From contig CAKSKB010000011.1 in the NCBI GenBank assembly GCA_934464705.1, positions 22,587 through 86,586 on the forward strand: a stretch of DNA of 64,000 nt. The letters are read 5' to 3'. Made by a program: the position numbers and the translations under genes. This document shows, piece by piece, positions 8,077 through 16,932 of the stretch; position 1 is the first letter of the stretch; each line of letters opens with the position of its first letter. Origin of the DNA: an uncultured Clostridia bacterium. Lineage in GTDB: Bacteria; Bacillota; Clostridia; HGM11514. Below the pieces are notes generated by a model, which searched no databases, had not been told where the DNA came from, and worked only from the letters and a program-made list of their open reading frames with translations.

Positions 8077-9747
8077 ATGGCAAACTGTCTTACGCTTAAC
8101 AAATCCAACTGCAAAAACTGCTACAAGTGCATACGGCACTGCCCGGTTAAATCCATAAGATTTTCGGGGAATCAGGCTTACATAATAGACAATGAGTGTA
8201 TACTCTGCGGTCATTGCTTTGTGGTCTGTCCGCAGGACGCCAAGAAAATCGTTGACGAAACGGAGAAGGTAAAGGTTCTTCTCCAGGGCGGAAGCGAGGT
8301 TTTCGTAAGCCTTGCACCCTCGTTCATTGCGAACTACGGCGTCGGTATAGAATCCATGCGGAAGGCTCTCATGCAGCTCGGGTTTTCGGGTGTTGAAGAA
8401 ACCGCAATCGGTGCGACAATCGTTAAATCCGAATACGAAAAAATGATTGAGGAGGGCACAAGAGATATTATAATCTCATCGTGCTGCCATTCGGTGAACC
8501 TTCTTATTCAGAAGTATTTTCCGAAGGAACTTGAGTATCTGGCGGATGTTATGTCACCCATGCAGGCGCACTGCCTTAAGCTTAAAGAGCAGCATGAGGG
8601 CGCAAAAACGGTGTTTATCGGTCCGTGCATTTCCAAAAAAGACGAAGCCGACCTTTTCCAGAGCACGGTGGACGCTGTTCTGACATTCGATGAGCTGACG
8701 GCATGGCTCAAAGCCGAAGGAATCGAGCTTGAAAAATCATGCGAGAAGGACGAGCACAGCCGTGCGAGGTTCTTCCCGACAACAGGCGGAATCCTTAAAA
8801 CCATGGCTCTTGACAGCCCCGGTTACACCTACCTCGCAATTGACGGAACCGAAAACTGCATTGCGGCGCTTCGGGATATTGAAAACGGTAATGTTCACAA
8901 GTGCTTTATTGAGATGTCATCTTGTGCCGGCAGCTGCATAGGCGGCCCCGTTATGGAAAAGCACACAAGAAGCCCCATCGGCGACTATGCGGCGGTTGCC
9001 TCATATGCAGGCAGCGAGGACTTCGAGGTTGATATGCCCGAGAGCACTAAAACTCAGAAATCTTTCGGCATGATAAACCTTGACGCACCGGAGCCGAGCG
9101 AGTATGAAATAACAAATATTCTTCATCAGATGGGCAAGTTCAAGCCGTCCGACGAGCTTAACTGCGGCAGCTGCGGATACGATACCTGCCGTGAAAAGGC
9201 GGTTGCGATTTTCCGCGGAAAAGCCGATGTTTCGATGTGCCTTCCCTTCCTTAAAGAAAAGGCGGAAAGTTTTTCGGACACTATCGTCAAGAACACCCCG
9301 AACGGTCTTATCGTGCTGAACGAAGCGCTTGAGGTGCAGCAGATTAACGCTGCGGCGCTCAGGCTTATGAATCTGCGCACCCCCCGTGACATCGTGGGCG
9401 ACCTTATTGTGAGGGTTCTTGACCCCAAGCCGTTTGCGGACGCACTTTCGGGAAAAGAGGTGCGTGACCAGAAGGCATTTTTGGCGGAATACGGCAAATA
9501 TGTCGAACAGACGGTTATTTACGATAAGGAATACAAGCTTATCGTATGCATAATGCGTGACATAACCGAGGAGGAAAAGGTGCGCGAAAAGAAGGAAAAC
9601 ATCAGCCGACAGACGGTTGAAATCACCGACAAGGTTGTTGATAAGCAGATGAGAATAGTTCAGGAAATCGCGTCGCTTCTCGGCGAAACGGCAGCTGAAA
9701 CCAAGATTGCGCTTACAAAGCTTAAGGAGAGGATTGCGGATGAATAA
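8077..9747 (+). CDS. PAS-containing sensory-type [FeFe] hydrogenase (HydS/HfsB-like)
   Basis: A 556-residue modular protein. Residues 1-75 hold two [4Fe-4S] ferredoxin motifs (CKNCYKCIRHCP and CILCGHCFVVCP). Residues about 80-340 are the H-cluster domain with altered signatures: SSCCHS replaces the usual TSCCPxW, followed by IGPCISKKDE and MSSCAGSCIGG. Residues about 360-395 contain an additional iron-sulfur module (NCGSCGYDTCREKA plus a distal Cys). A PAS domain follows (about 400-500), then a coiled C-terminal helix. This architecture is that of group C, putatively hydrogen- or redox-sensing hydrogenases that signal to partner proteins. It overlaps the downstream phosphatase gene by 8 bp. 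Catalytic turnover is probably low; sensing is inferred. Confidence 0.88.
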   Translation: MANCLTLNKSNCKNCYKCIRHCPVKSIRFSGNQAYIIDNECILCGHCFVVCPQDAKKIVDETEKVKVLLQGGSEVFVSLAPSFIANYGVGIESMRKALMQLGFSGVEETAIGATIVKSEYEKMIEEGTRDIIISSCCHSVNLLIQKYFPKELEYLADVMSPMQAHCLKLKEQHEGAKTVFIGPCISKKDEADLFQSTVDAVLTFDELTAWLKAEGIELEKSCEKDEHSRARFFPTTGGILKTMALDSPGYTYLAIDGTENCIAALRDIENGNVHKCFIEMSSCAGSCIGGPVMEKHTRSPIGDYAAVASYAGSEDFEVDMPESTKTQKSFGMINLDAPEPSEYEITNILHQMGKFKPSDELNCGSCGYDTCREKAVAIFRGKADVSMCLPFLKEKAESFSDTIVKNTPNGLIVLNEALEVQQINAAALRLMNLRTPRDIVGDLIVRVLDPKPFADALSGKEVRDQKAFLAEYGKYVEQTVIYDKEYKLIVCIMRDITEEEKVREKKENISRQTVEITDKVVDKQMRIVQEIASLLGETAAETKIALTKLKERIADE

Positions 9748-10912
9748 TTTATGCGCCGACATCGGATATAAAAGCATAAACCACTTCGGTGAACAGCTTT
9801 GCGGCGACCATGTAGATGTCGTGGAACAGGGCAAAAATTCAACCGTTATCGTCCTTGCGGACGGGCTCGGCAGCGGCGTTAAGGCGAGCATACTTTCAAC
9901 GCTGACTTCAAAAATCATATCGACCATGCTCGCAGAAGGCATAAATCTCGAGGAGTGCGTTTCCACCATTGCGGCGACGCTTCCGATTTGCTCCGTTAGA
10001 GGCGTTGCATACTCGACTTTTACCATAATCCACCTTATCGAAAACGAGCAGGCGGAGCTGATTCAGTATGATAATCCGCATGTCATAATGTTTCGCGACA
10101 ATGAAAATGTCGATTATCCCAAATCCGAAATGATTGTCGGCGGCAAAAAGCTTTACAAGTCCGTGATTGACCTTCGGGAGGGCGATATTTTCGTTGCAAT
10201 GAGCGACGGCTGCCCCCATGCCGGCACCGGAATAAAATACAATTTCGGCTGGAAACGGGAGGACATCATAAGCTATCTCGAGCCGCTCACATTCAGCGGA
10301 TTCACCGCAAAAACACTTGCGACAATATTGGTTGACGAGTGCGATAAGCTCTACGATGAAAAACCCGGCGACGACGCAACGGCATGCGTTGTAAAAATCA
10401 GAAAACGGGAACCTGTTAATCTTCTTTTCGGGCCGCCGTCAAACAGGGACGACGCAAACCGCATGATGTCGCTGTTCTTCTCAAAAGAGGGCAAGCACAT
10501 CGTGTGCGGCGGAACAACCTCGACAATTGCGGCAAATTATCTCGGAAAACCCATAAAGCCAAGCCTTAATTTCGAAAGCAGCGACATTCCGCCGACCGCC
10601 GAAATCGAAGGCGTTGACCTCGTAACAGAGGGGGTTATCACGGTTAACAGAGTTGTTGAGTACGCCAAGGATTACCTTCTTGACAACGAAAGCTACGAAA
10701 AATGGGGGTACAAGCGCGACGGTGCGTCGCTTATAAGCCGTATGCTTTTCGAGGACGCAACCGACATCAACTTTTTCGTCGGCAGAGCTATAAATCCGGC
10801 GCACCAGAATCCCGACTTGCCAATAAATTTCAGTATTAAAATGAATCTTGTAGAGGAGCTTTCCGAGTGCCTCAAAAAGATGGGAAAAAGAATTAAAGTA
10901 AGTTACTTTTAA
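9740..10912 (+). CDS. SpoIIE/PP2C-family serine/threonine phosphatase
   Basis: A 390-residue protein. The N-terminal 220 residues form a SpoIIE-type PP2C phosphatase with metal-binding aspartates in LADGLGSG, MSDGC and PGDDATACV. The C-terminal half (about 230-390) is a separate conserved domain beginning FGPPSNRDDANRM; it occurs with these phosphatases but I do not know its function. The ATG at 9740 is used because AAGGAGAGGA lies just upstream; it overlaps the sensory hydrogenase by 8 bp, indicating coupled translation. Inferred role: output of the hydrogen/redox signal through dephosphorylation of a partner, possibly regulating hydrogenase transcription or activity. Confidence 0.85.
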   Translation: MNNLCADIGYKSINHFGEQLCGDHVDVVEQGKNSTVIVLADGLGSGVKASILSTLTSKIISTMLAEGINLEECVSTIAATLPICSVRGVAYSTFTIIHLIENEQAELIQYDNPHVIMFRDNENVDYPKSEMIVGGKKLYKSVIDLREGDIFVAMSDGCPHAGTGIKYNFGWKREDIISYLEPLTFSGFTAKTLATILVDECDKLYDEKPGDDATACVVKIRKREPVNLLFGPPSNRDDANRMMSLFFSKEGKHIVCGGTTSTIAANYLGKPIKPSLNFESSDIPPTAEIEGVDLVTEGVITVNRVVEYAKDYLLDNESYEKWGYKRDGASLISRMLFEDATDINFFVGRAINPAHQNPDLPINFSIKMNLVEELSECLKKMGKRIKVSYF

Positions 10913-10934
10913 GATAATTATCGGAGGTCACACC

Positions 10935-12362
10935 ATGAGAAAATTCGACACTAAGGTACAGCATTTGAAGTATAAGGTACTGAGGGAGGTTGCGAGAGAA
11001 GCGTGGAACGATACGCTGCTTGACAATCTTCTCGACATACCCAAAAAAATCGTTCCGGGGAACACGCCCACCATGCGCTGCTGTGTTTACAAAGAGCGTG
11101 CAATAGTGCAGGACAGAGTTAAAATCGCGATGGGCGGCGACACGGAAAACCCAAATGTTATCGAGGTTATCGAAGCTGCCTGTGACGAATGCCCCATGGG
11201 CGGTTATGAAGTTACAAACTCCTGCCGCGGCTGCCTTGCGCACCGCTGTGAGGATGTCTGCAAAAGAGGGGCACTGTCTTTTGACGAAAATCATGTTGCG
11301 CACATCGACAAAACAAAGTGCGTTGACTGCGGCGCATGCGCCAAGGTCTGCCCCTTCACGGCTATCATCAACCGCAAAAGACCCTGTCAGAACGCCTGCA
11401 AGGTGAAGGCGATTTCGATGAACGAAAACAAATCGGCTAAAATCGACAACTCAAAATGTATTGCGTGCGGCGCCTGTGTTTATCAGTGCCCCTTCGGCGC
11501 AATTGCGGACAAGTCCTTCATATTGGATGTTGTGGATATCATAAAAAAGAGCGACAACAACAAAAACTACAAGGTTTATGCGGTTGTTGCGCCGTCGATT
11601 TCGAGCCAGTTCAAGTACGCAAAGGCAGGTCAGGTTATAACCGGGCTTAAAAAAATGGGATTCCATACGGTTATCGAAGCGGCGCTCGGCGCAGACATGG
11701 TCGCTTATGCCGAATCCGAGGAACTTCACGAAAAAGGCTTTCTTACAAGCTCATGCTGCCCGGCTTTCGTGAACTACATCGAAAAGAACTTTCCGGCATT
11801 GGTTGAGCATATTTCGCACAACCTCTCCCCCATGGCAATGATTTCAAAATACATCAAGGAAAAAACCGACCCGAACGCCAAAATCGTATTCATCGGGCCC
11901 TGCACAGCGAAAAAAATGGAGTTCCAGCTGGAGTCTGTAAAGCCGTATGTTGATTCCTGTATAACATTTGAAGAACTTCAGGCGCTGTTCGACAGCCGCG
12001 ATATCGACATCATGGCTCTCCACGAAGGCACTCTTGACAACGCCTCCTACTACGGCAGAATTTTCGCACGAAGCGGCGGTCTTGCCGATGCGGTTGCCGA
12101 AGCAATCAAGGAACACGGCTACACCGACTTTGAACTTAAAGCGATATCATGCGACGGCATCGAAGAATGCAGAATGGCTCTGCTCAAAAAGAACAAGGGC
12201 GTGCTTGACAAAAACTTTATAGAAGGTATGGCATGCATGGGCGGCTGCATAGGCGGTGCGGGCTGCCTCACCCACGGCGAAAGAAACAAAACCGATGTTG
12301 ACAAATACGGTATGGAAGCTTACGAAAAGACTATTACCGACGCAATATCCGTTCTCAAATAA
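10935..12362 (+). CDS. [FeFe] hydrogenase, group B-like (HfsD-type)
   Basis: A 475-residue hydrogenase that produces or consumes hydrogen with ferredoxin. An N-terminal iron-sulfur region contains a Cys-rich loop (CDECPMGG to CRGCLAHRCEDVCK), CVDCGACAKVCPF, a degenerate CQNACKV and CIACGACVYQCPF. The H-cluster domain shows SSCCPAF (near residue 275), IGPCTAKKME (near residue 320) and MACMGGCIGGAGC (near residue 435), group B variants of the three classic motifs. The maturases HydEFG are not in the window. GGAGG precedes the start. It is the last gene of the cassette and is followed by a strong terminator. It is presumably the catalytic enzyme controlled by the upstream sensor and phosphatase. 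Confidence 0.93.
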   Translation: MRKFDTKVQHLKYKVLREVAREAWNDTLLDNLLDIPKKIVPGNTPTMRCCVYKERAIVQDRVKIAMGGDTENPNVIEVIEAACDECPMGGYEVTNSCRGCLAHRCEDVCKRGALSFDENHVAHIDKTKCVDCGACAKVCPFTAIINRKRPCQNACKVKAISMNENKSAKIDNSKCIACGACVYQCPFGAIADKSFILDVVDIIKKSDNNKNYKVYAVVAPSISSQFKYAKAGQVITGLKKMGFHTVIEAALGADMVAYAESEELHEKGFLTSSCCPAFVNYIEKNFPALVEHISHNLSPMAMISKYIKEKTDPNAKIVFIGPCTAKKMEFQLESVKPYVDSCITFEELQALFDSRDIDIMALHEGTLDNASYYGRIFARSGGLADAVAEAIKEHGYTDFELKAISCDGIEECRMALLKKNKGVLDKNFIEGMACMGGCIGGAGCLTHGERNKTDVDKYGMEAYEKTITDAISVLK

Positions 12363-12394
12363 AATTGCGGCTGCGTTAAAACGCCGCAACGACA

Positions 12395-12434
12395 AACCCC
12401 CGTCACCGAATTTTGTTCGGTGACGGGGGTTTTT
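12395..12434. terminator. Bidirectional intrinsic terminator between hydrogenase and kor operons
   Basis: AACCCCCGTCACCGA (12395-12409) pairs with TCGGTGACGGGGGTT (12417-12431) around a 7-nt loop, followed by a T-run on the plus strand and a shorter one on the minus strand. It sits between two convergent operons. Confidence 0.93.
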
Positions 12435-12460
12435 ACTTATTCCCTATTCACTATTACTTA

Positions 12461-12994
12461 TTACTTAAAATCATATCCTGCCATAATCGCCTTTTTATTA
12501 AGTTCAAGCATGGACATTCTCTTGGGAGGGGTCATCTTTTCAAGACCCGAAAGAACGGTATCGATATCGAGAATACCCGTTTCCTTCACGATTTTACCGA
12601 CAATTATCATGTTGGCAAGCTTTGAAGCGTCCATTTCCATTGCCATTTCTGTTGCCGGAATATCAAAATACTTAATATCGTCCCTTGAATTTTCGGCATC
12701 GATAAGGGTGCTGTCCTTAATAACCACGCCGCCGGGCTTAACCGTCTTTTCAAACTTCTCGAACGACGGCTTATTCATAACCGCAAGGATAGTCGGAACG
12801 GTTACAAGCGGCGAGCTTACGGGGGAATCCGACACGATTACATGACAGTTCGCCGTGCCGCCTCTCATTTCGGGGCCGTACGAAGGAAGCCACGAAACCT
12901 CTTTTTCCGCTTTCATTGCCGAGTACGCCAGAACCTTACCCGAAAACAGTATGCCCTGACCGCCGAAGCCTGCAAATATAAGTTCATGTGTCAT
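12461..12994 (-). CDS. 2-oxoacid:ferredoxin oxidoreductase, gamma subunit
   Basis: A 177-residue gamma subunit (PF01558) of a 2-oxoacid:acceptor oxidoreductase. It opens with the glycine-rich FAGFGGQGILFSGK motif at residues 7-20 and has the SYGPEMRGGTANC signature near residue 40, both diagnostic. With the beta, alpha and delta genes upstream it forms a four-subunit enzyme that decarboxylates a 2-oxoacid to acyl-CoA and reduces ferredoxin. Substrate (2-oxoglutarate or branched-chain 2-oxoacid) cannot be fixed from sequence. It is the last gene of the operon, one base after the beta subunit. Confidence 0.93.
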   Translation of the reverse strand: MTHELIFAGFGGQGILFSGKVLAYSAMKAEKEVSWLPSYGPEMRGGTANCHVIVSDSPVSSPLVTVPTILAVMNKPSFEKFEKTVKPGGVVIKDSTLIDAENSRDDIKYFDIPATEMAMEMDASKLANMIIVGKIVKETGILDIDTVLSGLEKMTPPKRMSMLELNKKAIMAGYDFK

Positions 12995-12995
12995 A

Positions 12996-13742
12996 TTATT
13001 TGCCCTCCTCTACATCACGGAACACCCCGAGCGGATAGTGCTTAAGCATATTTTCTTCCATCCACTTCATGGCGTCAATCGGCGACATTCCCCAGTTTGT
13101 GGGGCAGGTGGAAACGACCTCGATAAAGCTGTAGCCCTTGCCTTCAACCTGGTATCTGAATGCCTTCTCGATTGCCGCCTTTGCCGCCTTGATATTTTTG
13201 ATATTATTAACGGTTACCCTCTCGATATAAGCCGGACCGTCAAGACTTGCAAGCATTTCGCAAACCCTTATGGGGTTGCCCTGGGTCTTGACATCTCTTC
13301 CGTAAGGTGAGGTCTGCGTAACCTGACCGGGGAGCGATGTCGGCGCCATCTGACCGCCTGTCATACCGTAAATTGCGTTGTTTATAAATATAATTGTGAT
13401 ATTTTCGCCTCTTGCGGCTGCGTGAACGGTTTCAGCCGTACCGATTGCCGCCAGGTCGCCGTCGCCCTGATAAGCGAAAACAATATTGTTCGGATTTGTT
13501 CTCTTGATACCGGTTGCAACCGCCGGTGCTCTGCCGTGCGATGCCTCCTGCATATCACATTCAAAATAATTATATGCCATAACCGAGCACCCAACCGGTG
13601 CAACACCGATTGTTCTGCCCTCAATCCCGAGGCTGTCTATCGCTTCGGCAACGAGCCTGTGCACGATACCGTGCGGACATCCGGGGCAATAATGCAGCGT
13701 TGTATCCGTAAGTGCGTGAGGTCTTGTGAATACCTTTTCCAT
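12996..13742 (-). CDS. 2-oxoacid:ferredoxin oxidoreductase, TPP-binding beta subunit
   Basis: A 248-residue thiamine-pyrophosphate-binding subunit. HYCPGCPHGI at residues 17-26 and the metal/TPP segment GDGDLAAIG...NNAIYGMTGG near residues 95-130 are typical of KorB/VorA subunits. The short C-terminal part lacks iron-sulfur ligands, which are supplied by the delta ferredoxin. Its start codon overlaps the alpha subunit stop (TAATG), so translation is coupled. It provides the catalytic thiamine site of the complex. Confidence 0.94.
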   Translation of the reverse strand: MEKVFTRPHALTDTTLHYCPGCPHGIVHRLVAEAIDSLGIEGRTIGVAPVGCSVMAYNYFECDMQEASHGRAPAVATGIKRTNPNNIVFAYQGDGDLAAIGTAETVHAAARGENITIIFINNAIYGMTGGQMAPTSLPGQVTQTSPYGRDVKTQGNPIRVCEMLASLDGPAYIERVTVNNIKNIKAAKAAIEKAFRYQVEGKGYSFIEVVSTCPTNWGMSPIDAMKWMEENMLKHYPLGVFRDVEEGK

Positions 13743-14812
13743 TATCTTGCACCTCCTACGATTTTTTCAGCTTCCGCCGCTATTTCGGCGGGGGTGGGAA
13801 CCATTCCGCCGGTTCTTCCGTAGAAGTGAACATCAGTCTTGCCGTCAACTGCGAGCTTTACATCCTCAACCATCTGACCCATACTCATTTCAACGGTAAG
13901 AATCGGTTTTTTCAGTTCTGCGGCTTTTTTGAATGCGTCCTTCGGGAACGGCCAGAGCGTAATCGGTCTGATAATGCCGACCTTGATTCCTTTTTCCGCA
14001 AGAAGCTGCTTTGCGTTCTTTGCAATTCTCGAAATTGTGCCGTAAGCCGTGATTATGATGTCAGCGTCTTCAACATCGACGCATTCAACCATAACCTCAT
14101 TTTCCTCAATCTGCTTATATCTTTCGTAGCGCTCGAACACAATTTTTTCAAGTTCATCAGGCTGTAAAAACAGCGAGTTGATGATATTTCTCCTGCGTTT
14201 CATGCCTGTACCGGTTGTAGCCCACGGCTTTGAAACGGTTTCGGTATTTTCGCTGTCCTCGGGGAACTCAACCGGTTCCATCATCTGCCCTATCATACCG
14301 TCGCCCATTATCATCGCCGGCATTCTGTACTTATCGGCAATGTCGAAAGCGTGGCGTGTGAGGTCAACAATTTCCTGTATGGATGAAGGTGCAATTACGA
14401 ACAAATGATAATCGCCGTGTCCGCCGCCCTTTGTTGCCTGGAAATAATCGCTCTGTGCAGGCTGGATTCCGCCCAGACCCGGGCCGCCTCTTACGATATT
14501 AACTATTACGCAGGGCAAATCCGCACCGGCAATATACGAAATACCCTCTTGTTTAAGGCTGATTCCGGGAGATGAGGACGATGTCATAACCCTTGCGCCG
14601 GCACCCGCTGCGCCGTAAACCATATTGATTGCGGAAACCTCGCTTTCCGCCTGGAGGAACACTCCGCCCTCTATTTTGGGAAGCTTTTTCGCCATATACG
14701 CCGCAAGCTCCGTCTGAGGTGTGATAGGATAGCCGAAAAACATCTTGCAGCCTGCCCTGATAGCGGACTCGGCTATGGCTTCGTTACCCTTCATCAAAAT
14801 CTTTTCTGCCAT
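13742..14812 (-). CDS. 2-oxoacid:ferredoxin oxidoreductase, alpha subunit (VorB/KorA-like)
   Basis: A 356-residue alpha subunit carrying the pyrimidine-binding TPP domain (residues 1-230, with GYPITPQTELA and SSSPGISLKQEGISY) and the transketolase C-terminal domain II (about 250-350). Proteins of this size and organisation are usually annotated as 3-methyl-2-oxobutanoate dehydrogenase VorB, but clostridial 2-oxoglutarate enzymes look much alike. It follows the delta ferredoxin by 15 bp behind AGGAG. Substrate is therefore left open; branched-chain 2-oxoacid or 2-oxoglutarate are the main options. Confidence 0.93.
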   Translation of the reverse strand: MAEKILMKGNEAIAESAIRAGCKMFFGYPITPQTELAAYMAKKLPKIEGGVFLQAESEVSAINMVYGAAGAGARVMTSSSSPGISLKQEGISYIAGADLPCVIVNIVRGGPGLGGIQPAQSDYFQATKGGGHGDYHLFVIAPSSIQEIVDLTRHAFDIADKYRMPAMIMGDGMIGQMMEPVEFPEDSENTETVSKPWATTGTGMKRRRNIINSLFLQPDELEKIVFERYERYKQIEENEVMVECVDVEDADIIITAYGTISRIAKNAKQLLAEKGIKVGIIRPITLWPFPKDAFKKAAELKKPILTVEMSMGQMVEDVKLAVDGKTDVHFYGRTGGMVPTPAEIAAEAEKIVGGAR

Positions 14813-14827
14813 TTTGCATTCTCCTCT

Positions 14828-15034
14828 CTATCTTTCTACCTCAATGACAACATCGGGGCAAATCGTTGCGCAGAAAGCACAGCCGATACACTTTTCCTTT
14901 TCGGTTACCTCCGCCGGGTGAAAGCCCTTGCTGTTAATTCGGTCTTTCGCCATATGGACTATCCCCTTGGGACATACCGTCGTGCAAAGCTGACAGCCCT
15001 TGCACTTGTCTTCGTTGAAAATTACATTTGCCAT
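14828..15034 (-). CDS. 2[4Fe-4S] ferredoxin, delta subunit of 2-oxoacid oxidoreductase
   Basis: A 68-residue ferredoxin with two CxxCxxCxxxCP motifs: CKGCQLCTTVCP at residues 11-22 and CIGCAFCATICP at residues 48-59. It passes electrons from the TPP site to external ferredoxin. AGGAGG precedes the ATG. Its place at the head of the gamma-beta-alpha genes shows that it is a subunit rather than a free ferredoxin. Confidence 0.93.
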   Translation of the reverse strand: MANVIFNEDKCKGCQLCTTVCPKGIVHMAKDRINSKGFHPAEVTEKEKCIGCAFCATICPDVVIEVER

Positions 15035-15047
15035 TACTTAAAACCTC

Positions 15048-15701
15048 CTAAAACGGCCTTTTTATATAAAAGTCCAATTTAAAAAATTTATTCCTGTTTT
15101 TAATAAGACCGGAGTTTTCCCCGTCCGATGCGACAAACACAAGAGGAATCCCGGTTCTTTCTGATACAGCCTCGCACATTTCCTCGCCGCCGCGGACAAT
15201 CTCGGGGGTTGTTTCGTCCAGAAGATTGGTATTGCTCACAATCCCGGTAAATTTAAGCCCGGACGACATTTCGATTGCGCGAATCATTTCAATTGTGTGT
15301 TCTGCGGTATCCGTGAAGGGTCTGTTTTTGTTTACGACAAGGAACATATCGTATCCGCACAGTTCCAGCTGTTTCCTGAACATACCGAGTACGACCGCAC
15401 CCTCGTCATCTCCGCCGACATCGAAAACAGCACGGGCGGAACCGTCCTCAAAAACGGAGTTAATTTCCCCCGGAATCGAGATTATATCAAGGTTTGTGTT
15501 TGCAAATTCGGGTGAAATCACCTTCACGCCGGCATCCTCAAGCTCACGCTCAGCGTCTTTCGTGCGGAAATACGGATTAACCGTATCCATATCCGCAATC
15601 ACAACATTTTCATGGGTTTTGCGAAGGTGCATTGCGTAATTCACGGCAAATTCTGTTTTGCCGCTGCCGAAATGCCCCGCGATTACTGTTATACGCTTCA
15701 T
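15048..15701 (-). CDS. P-loop ATPase of the CobQ/CobB/MinD/ParA-like type
   Basis: A 217-residue protein with a Walker A motif GHFGSGKTE at residues 8-16, a DMDTVNPYFRTKD segment near residue 38 and DVGGDDEGA near residue 93, as in deviant-Walker ATPases. It leads the 2-oxoacid oxidoreductase operon, 13 bp before the ferredoxin gene, an arrangement seen in other Clostridia. It may assist cofactor or iron-sulfur assembly of the enzyme, but that is inference from position only. GCAGGTG precedes the ATG. Confidence 0.82.
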   Translation of the reverse strand: MKRITVIAGHFGSGKTEFAVNYAMHLRKTHENVVIADMDTVNPYFRTKDAERELEDAGVKVISPEFANTNLDIISIPGEINSVFEDGSARAVFDVGGDDEGAVVLGMFRKQLELCGYDMFLVVNKNRPFTDTAEHTIEMIRAIEMSSGLKFTGIVSNTNLLDETTPEIVRGGEEMCEAVSERTGIPLVFVASDGENSGLIKNRNKFFKLDFYIKRPF

Positions 15702-15724
15702 AAATTCACCTGCTTATTATATTA

Positions 15725-15753
15725 ATTATAGCACATGAAAAAATCATTGTCAA
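15725..15753 (-). promoter_or_regulatory. sigma-A promoter of the 2-oxoacid oxidoreductase operon
   Basis: TTGACA (15748-15753) and TATAAT (15725-15730) on the minus strand, 17-bp spacer, 24 bp before the ATPase start codon. Both boxes are perfect. Confidence 0.9.
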
Positions 15754-15767
15754 CCGATAAATCTTAC

Positions 15768-15793
15768 AAAAAAAGCCGCATTAAAGCGGCTTT
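15768..15793 (-). terminator. Intrinsic terminator after the secreted nuclease gene
   Basis: On the minus strand AAAGCCGC pairs with GCGGCTTT around TTTAAT and runs into seven T. It begins within the stop codon of the nuclease gene. Confidence 0.92.
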
Positions 15794-16868
15794 ATTTATC
15801 AGCTGTATTCTCACCGGTTGCGTAATTGAGAATAACCCCGGGCTGAACATTATAGCAGAACACGCAGAACGCAATCCCCTGTCCTTTATCCTCAACCGAA
15901 AAGGCTTCCATCAGCACGCCCGACGACAGCAGATTTTCGCCGTCAAACACAGGCGTAACGCGGTACATAACATGATTTCCGGTGGATTTTATATATTCCG
16001 CAACCATGTTTTCAAACGGCAGCATACCGTTTACATTCATATATCTTGTGCCGGTTATGAGATTGCGTTCGTTTGCGTTCTCGCCCGTCAGCTGAAACCC
16101 CAGAAGGTGGCAGCGGTTATACACATACCCTCCGGGAACGCCCTCATACTTTGCGTTTTTCCAGCCGGTCGGCCTGATTTTTGATATGTCGCCCCGCTTT
16201 TCTGCCGGCATAGTATCCGTTGCGGCGGAAGCCTCCGCAACGCCGCAGCGCCCCAGATTATCAAGCGTTTCGTAATACTCGAACGAAGCACCGATTTTTT
16301 CGTAATCCTTAAAATACGGTTCATTGCCGTTTATCACCGAAAACGCCTCTCCGCTATAGTCTTTAAGCCCCGCTTTAAGGCGGCGGTACTCGTCCCCGGT
16401 AAAAGAATCACGGATTATCCATACGGTTTTGGAAACCTCGTCCCACGCAACGGCAAAGTTAAAGCTTTCGGCAACAAACCGCACCGGAAGCATGGTTCTG
16501 CCGCCGATAATCTCGGGAGGCATATCAAGCGTACACTTCGAGCCGTTAAAATACGCATCACACTGCCCGACCGTAAGCTCCGCTTTATCTCCCGAAACCG
16601 AAAGCACTGCCGTTTTTGACCGGTCATCCCACGAAACCTCGCCGCCGAACGCCTCGATTACTGCCCTTATCGGAAGGAGCGTCCTCCCCGACACCGAAAC
16701 CGGCACAGTGCCCGAATTATCTATCGCCTCCGAAACGCCGTTAACTTCTATTTCGGGATTCCCGAGCTGCAGCTTAACCACAACCTCGCCCGTGTCAATT
16801 TCCGCCGAAACCGCAGACGAAAACGCCAGAATTACAATTAAACAAATAAGAAACCTGATTTTCTTCAT
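15792..16868 (-). CDS. Secreted DNA/RNA non-specific endonuclease with copper-amine-oxidase-N-like domains
   Basis: A 358-residue exported protein. Residues 1-22 are a signal peptide ending near VSAE. Residues about 30-150 hold two copies of the copper amine oxidase N-terminal-like motif (PF07833), marked by GRTLLPIRAVIEAFGG and GRTMLPVRFVAESF; in Clostridia these domains often act in cell-wall attachment. The C-terminal part is an EndA/NucA-like non-specific nuclease (PF13930): YNRCHLLGFQLTGE carries the catalytic His and ANERNLITGTRYMN the metal-binding Asn. Likely role: extracellular DNA degradation for nutrients or uptake. AAGGAG lies upstream of the start. Confidence 0.9.
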   Translation of the reverse strand: MKKIRFLICLIVILAFSSAVSAEIDTGEVVVKLQLGNPEIEVNGVSEAIDNSGTVPVSVSGRTLLPIRAVIEAFGGEVSWDDRSKTAVLSVSGDKAELTVGQCDAYFNGSKCTLDMPPEIIGGRTMLPVRFVAESFNFAVAWDEVSKTVWIIRDSFTGDEYRRLKAGLKDYSGEAFSVINGNEPYFKDYEKIGASFEYYETLDNLGRCGVAEASAATDTMPAEKRGDISKIRPTGWKNAKYEGVPGGYVYNRCHLLGFQLTGENANERNLITGTRYMNVNGMLPFENMVAEYIKSTGNHVMYRVTPVFDGENLLSSGVLMEAFSVEDKGQGIAFCVFCYNVQPGVILNYATGENTADK

Positions 16869-16900
16869 TTTAAGCTGTACTCCTTAGAGTTTGTTACTAT

Positions 16901-16929
16901 ATTTTACCACACCCGTTCCGGTTTGTCAA
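16901..16929 (-). promoter_or_regulatory. sigma-A promoter of the secreted nuclease
   Basis: TTGACA (16924-16929) and TAAAAT (16901-16906) on the minus strand, 17-bp spacer. Confidence 0.75.
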
Positions 16930-16932
16930 TAT

